Assembly: GCA_023101725.1 (NCBI GenBank)
Contig: JALJCO010001078.1
Location: 434,001 to 498,000, forward strand
DNA from: Atherinomorus stipes
Lineage: Eukaryota > Chordata > Actinopteri > Atheriniformes > Atherinidae
Direction of reading: 5' to 3'
DNA: 64,000 nt
How positions within the stretch are numbered: the stretch's first letter is position 1; each line of letters begins with the position of its first letter. Below the pieces are notes generated by a model that saw only the letters and a list, made by a program, of their open reading frames with translations, was not told the origin of the DNA and searched no databases. Both the position numbers and the translations under genes were made by a program. Of this stretch, positions 60,734 to 64,000 are shown one piece after another.

Positions 60734-63414
60734 ATTACATTTTAGTCTTTAAAAGGGTCAATCTGTTGTTTTCAGCCATAAATTTGTGTTTTAGTGTGAG
60801 GAAATTCAAATACTGACCTGTCAGAAAGAACTTATAAATGATGTGAACTCAACCTCTTCATGAGTTTTTAGCAGCCATGTGATGATCTCAGTAGTGAAAA
60901 AAAAAAGCGATTAATGTCTCTTATCAGTTCAGAAAGACTTTTATTTTCAATATATTTCTACTTCATCATAACTTCTAAAGCTGGGGGGGGGGGGTTCCGT
61001 CACTACATTGCAATCCTGAAATTTCCTTGCATGTATTCTGTTTCTAAGCAAGGACATGCATTTTGTAACAAGTTCCCTCATCTATAAGAGACCTCACATG
61101 AGGTACTGTCCCTATAGCAACTACATGTGCTGCTGCTAGGTGACATGTTTCTATAGCAACTACCAGTTGTGTGCACAGGAATGACAGGTATGTCGATACA
61201 CAGGCTTTCACCATGTATCTCTTTCATTTTTTTTTCCCTTTTTACATCACAGCATAAGTGTCGGACTGATTTCACTCAAGTTTCAAAGAGGTATGATTGA
61301 GAGGAGGAGGGAAAACAGGTCAACAAAGAACGCCGGGGTTAGGAGGACAGATGAAAGCATATGGGAACTGACAAGTGGGATGGCACTAGGAGGAGGTGAT
61401 GGTGGAGGAGACACCTGCATATAGGTTACTGGTTAAGTCTTGCTTCTTTGATTTGTGCTGAAGCACTACAGATCCATGGTCTCCACACACAAGATGAGAA
61501 AAGAACTGCAAGAGGGGAAGAGAAGAGTGAGCAAAGCAGGTGGGATAGTGTGAGAAACTGATAAATAAGTTAGGGTGGAGAGTAAAGATGTGAGACCAGA
61601 GGGAGAAGCCTAAGGGGAAAAGATGGGCGGACAGTCTATACAGGAGGTGCTTTGATCTACATTACAAACTCAAGAGACTTTTTAGACCCTTGAAGCAAGC
61701 TTAGGAAAGTTTGTCTCGTCTGACTCAGGTGGCATAAGAAAGACAGACATGACAGATGTGATGAGAGAAGGACACAGAGAGGAGATCAACACTGCTATTC
61801 ACTTCTGTATCCTGTTTCTTGATGTTTCTGTCAAGCTGAGGTTCACTGAGAGCAATAAGAAGCAGTGTCAGGTGCACTTTTTTCTACCTGAACTGGGTTT
61901 AAATTGAAAGCCAGACACCCATCCCCCTCCCAGCTGCTTAAGCTAAGGTCACCCTTCCTACTACCACACAGCAGGAGTCCCCTCAAAACAACACTAATAA
62001 ATACTCAGTCCCCACAGTGTTTTTATTTCCTCCAGGAGGATTAGGGCTTAATTAAGGGTGCTAAGAACAGTACAAGGTGTTTATTCTCTGGTGTCATGAA
62101 GGATTTAGCTTTAGTCATGGACATACATCCTTTTGTTTTTTATGTTATTCATTCATCTCTTTCATGCAGCTTTATTAGTCAAGCTTTTTAATACTGGGGT
62201 CAAGCTTGAGCACTTTAATGTACACCTACATATTCCAATACTACAACTCATCTCTTGACTTTATTGTACAGTAGCCTGCAGTATGCAAAAGTCTTGAGTC
62301 ATTCCTAATATCTTCATGAATTATAATGGCGTTAAAAAAATTTTTTTAAAAAAGATCTGAGCAAAAATTGAAGGAAACATATAGGGAACACGGTGCATGA
62401 AGCAGAAAGTGTTTACACAAAGTGCTTGAAAAGAACACTTACAATGAACAGTGTCATTCTTCAACACAGCAGAAAGTGTTCTCGTCATTTCTTTACTTAA
62501 GTTCTCCAGGCTTCTTCAAGAAGATTTTAAAGCTCTTCTTTGGACATTGGTGCTTTTTTGTTCTGTTCATTAATGATCTCACACTGCTTCAATAATGTTT
62601 TGGTCTTGCCTTTGGAAAAAAATACTGTCGCTAATTTTTTATCTAGTTTTTGTGTGATTTGGCCATTTCTGCCCTTCCATGCAGACCGTTTCTGACAAGG
62701 CTCCGGTAAACAGTAGATCCAGAGGGGAAAAAAATTCGAAGAGATCTAAAAAAAAATCACATCTTTTGTCTCGCCAAGACAAAAGTGAAATACGTGTGAA
62801 AACAAAATGAGTCAATGGCTTGTTTCTCCACTTTCACGCTTTTGTCTCCAAAGAGAAACGCTCAGATTTGTTTTAGGGTTTAACAGAAACCTCATAAAGC
62901 TCTCAAATAATTCTCAGCTCTCCTTAACATTTACAGCTCTTTTTGATCTCACACATTGAAATAAAAAGAGTCCTTCATGTAAACTCAGTTTATTCTCCTT
63001 TCCAACCTCCTTAAAAATGATTCATCAACCTCTTGCTGAGTTCAGGCACAGCAAATTAAAGGTTTTCCACAAAAACTCACTTTTTTTCTCTGCAAGATTT
63101 GTTTGTGAGGGGAGTTGTTTTACTTAACCTGATTTAATTTAATCTCACAAGGTATTTATTTTCAATAATCCTTATTGTAAAATAAAGTAATGTAATGATG
63201 AATGTAGTGCAACGAAGCACTATTTTGTTGTATTATGAAAATAAATCTCTTCTGTTCTAAAATGTGCTGCAAGCTTTCACTAAAAATGGTTTTCTGTACA
63301 AGAAATCAGTCTTTTTAGCTTTGAAATTCCCTTTCTGGGTACATATGTTTACAGTCATCCTCAAATTTTATTCATACCTCCCATTAAAGAAAAGGCTAAA
63401 TTGACAATAGTCAC
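60734..63414. other. non-coding DNA
   Basis: It contains a G run (60983-60992), a purine-rich stretch (about 61285-61620) and, at about 62275-62650, sequence including GTATGCAAAAGTCTTGAGTC that may be a relic of a dispersed repeat. No gene was recognised. Confidence 0.5.
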
Positions 63415-63790
63415 TTAAAGACCCACAACGTAACTTTTAGACCTTAAAAATATGTTTCTGACTGGTTTTCTGACTGTGGTGTTTCAGCCGACTATAGTGG
63501 TTGCACACCGTGTCATGTACGAGCAAATGGATTTGAACCAGATATGAACACAACAGGTGTTTTGGACGTACATCATGTTTGATTCTGCAAAGAAACGCAT
63601 GAAACATTACCAGAGGAAGTGAGGAAAAAAAAAGAGAGGAAGGGACAGAACAAGAGTCAAGATAAGACTGTCTTTTACTGGCTGGAGTGAATCACAGTAC
63701 AGGTACGACGCAAGATAGATGCTAGTTTAACCTGTCAATGGGGGGCGCATCACTGAGAAAACAGCTAAAAGTTCCGTTGTGGGTCTTTAA
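63415..63790. mobile_element. TTAA-flanked MITE with 25-bp terminal repeats
   Basis: The left end TTAAAGACCCACAACGTAAC, continuing TTTTAG, and the complement of the right end differ at one position over 25 bp. TTAA stands at both limits (63415-63418 and 63787-63790). The 376 bp have no coding capacity. The high terminal identity suggests this is the youngest of the TTAA-type elements here. Confidence 0.85.
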
Positions 63791-64000
63791 ATCACAATAA
63801 ACTGGAAAAAGTAATAATAAACATTACAAAATTAGCTAAATTATAATTTATTAAAATAAGATATTGCTTTTGGATTGTGGTTGAACAGAATAATTAGAAA
63901 AAAAATTCACAGACGAATTAGAGCACATTGTTGATGAGCAGAGGGCCAAAATACCGATGTAGAAATCTGATAATAAAAAAAAAAGTTACAGAAAACACTG
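63791..64000. other. non-coding AT-rich DNA at the window edge
   Basis: A- and T-rich sequence without recognisable features. Confidence 0.6.

Overview
This is vertebrate nuclear DNA, most likely from a ray-finned (teleost) fish. The window is AT-rich and gene-poor, with long (TA)n, (CA)n and (GAAA)n arrays. It carries the transposon mix usual for fish: an L2-type LINE with a pentamer tail, other degraded LINEs, hAT elements with 8-bp target duplications, Harbinger-like elements with 3-bp TWA duplications, and several short families flanked by TTAA. The one clear host gene is interrupted by spliceosomal introns. I see no bacterial-type genes, operons, CRISPR arrays, rRNA genes or functional tRNA genes.

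The only confident host protein gene is on the minus strand at 50511-53311. It is a four-coding-exon TMEM200A orthologue of 540 predicted residues. All three introns are GT-AG with matching phases (2, 1, 0), and the protein has two membrane segments and a long Ser-rich tail with the family's conserved C-terminus. Two weak candidate exons of unknown genes lie on the plus strand near 913-979 and 54526-54550.

Layout. 1-4870: unique-looking AT-rich DNA with one possible exon. 4875-5945: badly decayed LINE. 5946-12397: non-coding, with a complete hAT element carrying a BED-finger remnant (8582-9321), a SINE-like tRNA-derived sequence (near 11771-11850) and a transposon relic. 12398-15712: fragment of a TTAA-type element, then an L2-type LINE whose reverse-transcriptase frame is cut by a 596-bp Harbinger-like MITE. 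15713-22862: non-coding, with a symmetric TA/CA/TG hairpin array and a 45-bp-arm inverted repeat. 22863-24050: two non-autonomous elements back to back. 24054-48334: non-coding, with two related LINE-like relics, a 987-bp TTAA-type element, a 209-bp palindrome, a short inverted-repeat element and a decayed DNA-transposon relic. 48335-49898: complete hAT-type element next to the 3' side of TMEM200A. 53319-64000: upstream of TMEM200A, with a (GAAA)n array, a TTAA-type element, a hAT MITE and a terminal TTAA-type MITE.

The window holds no multi-gene system. Its most instructive content is the nested-insertion record (LINE, then MITE) and a set of TTAA-flanked elements from at least four families that share a TTAAAG-type end. 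The split coding region of a gene that I recall as having a single coding exon in mammals is the third point of interest. Family assignments rest on motifs and recall, not on database searches.
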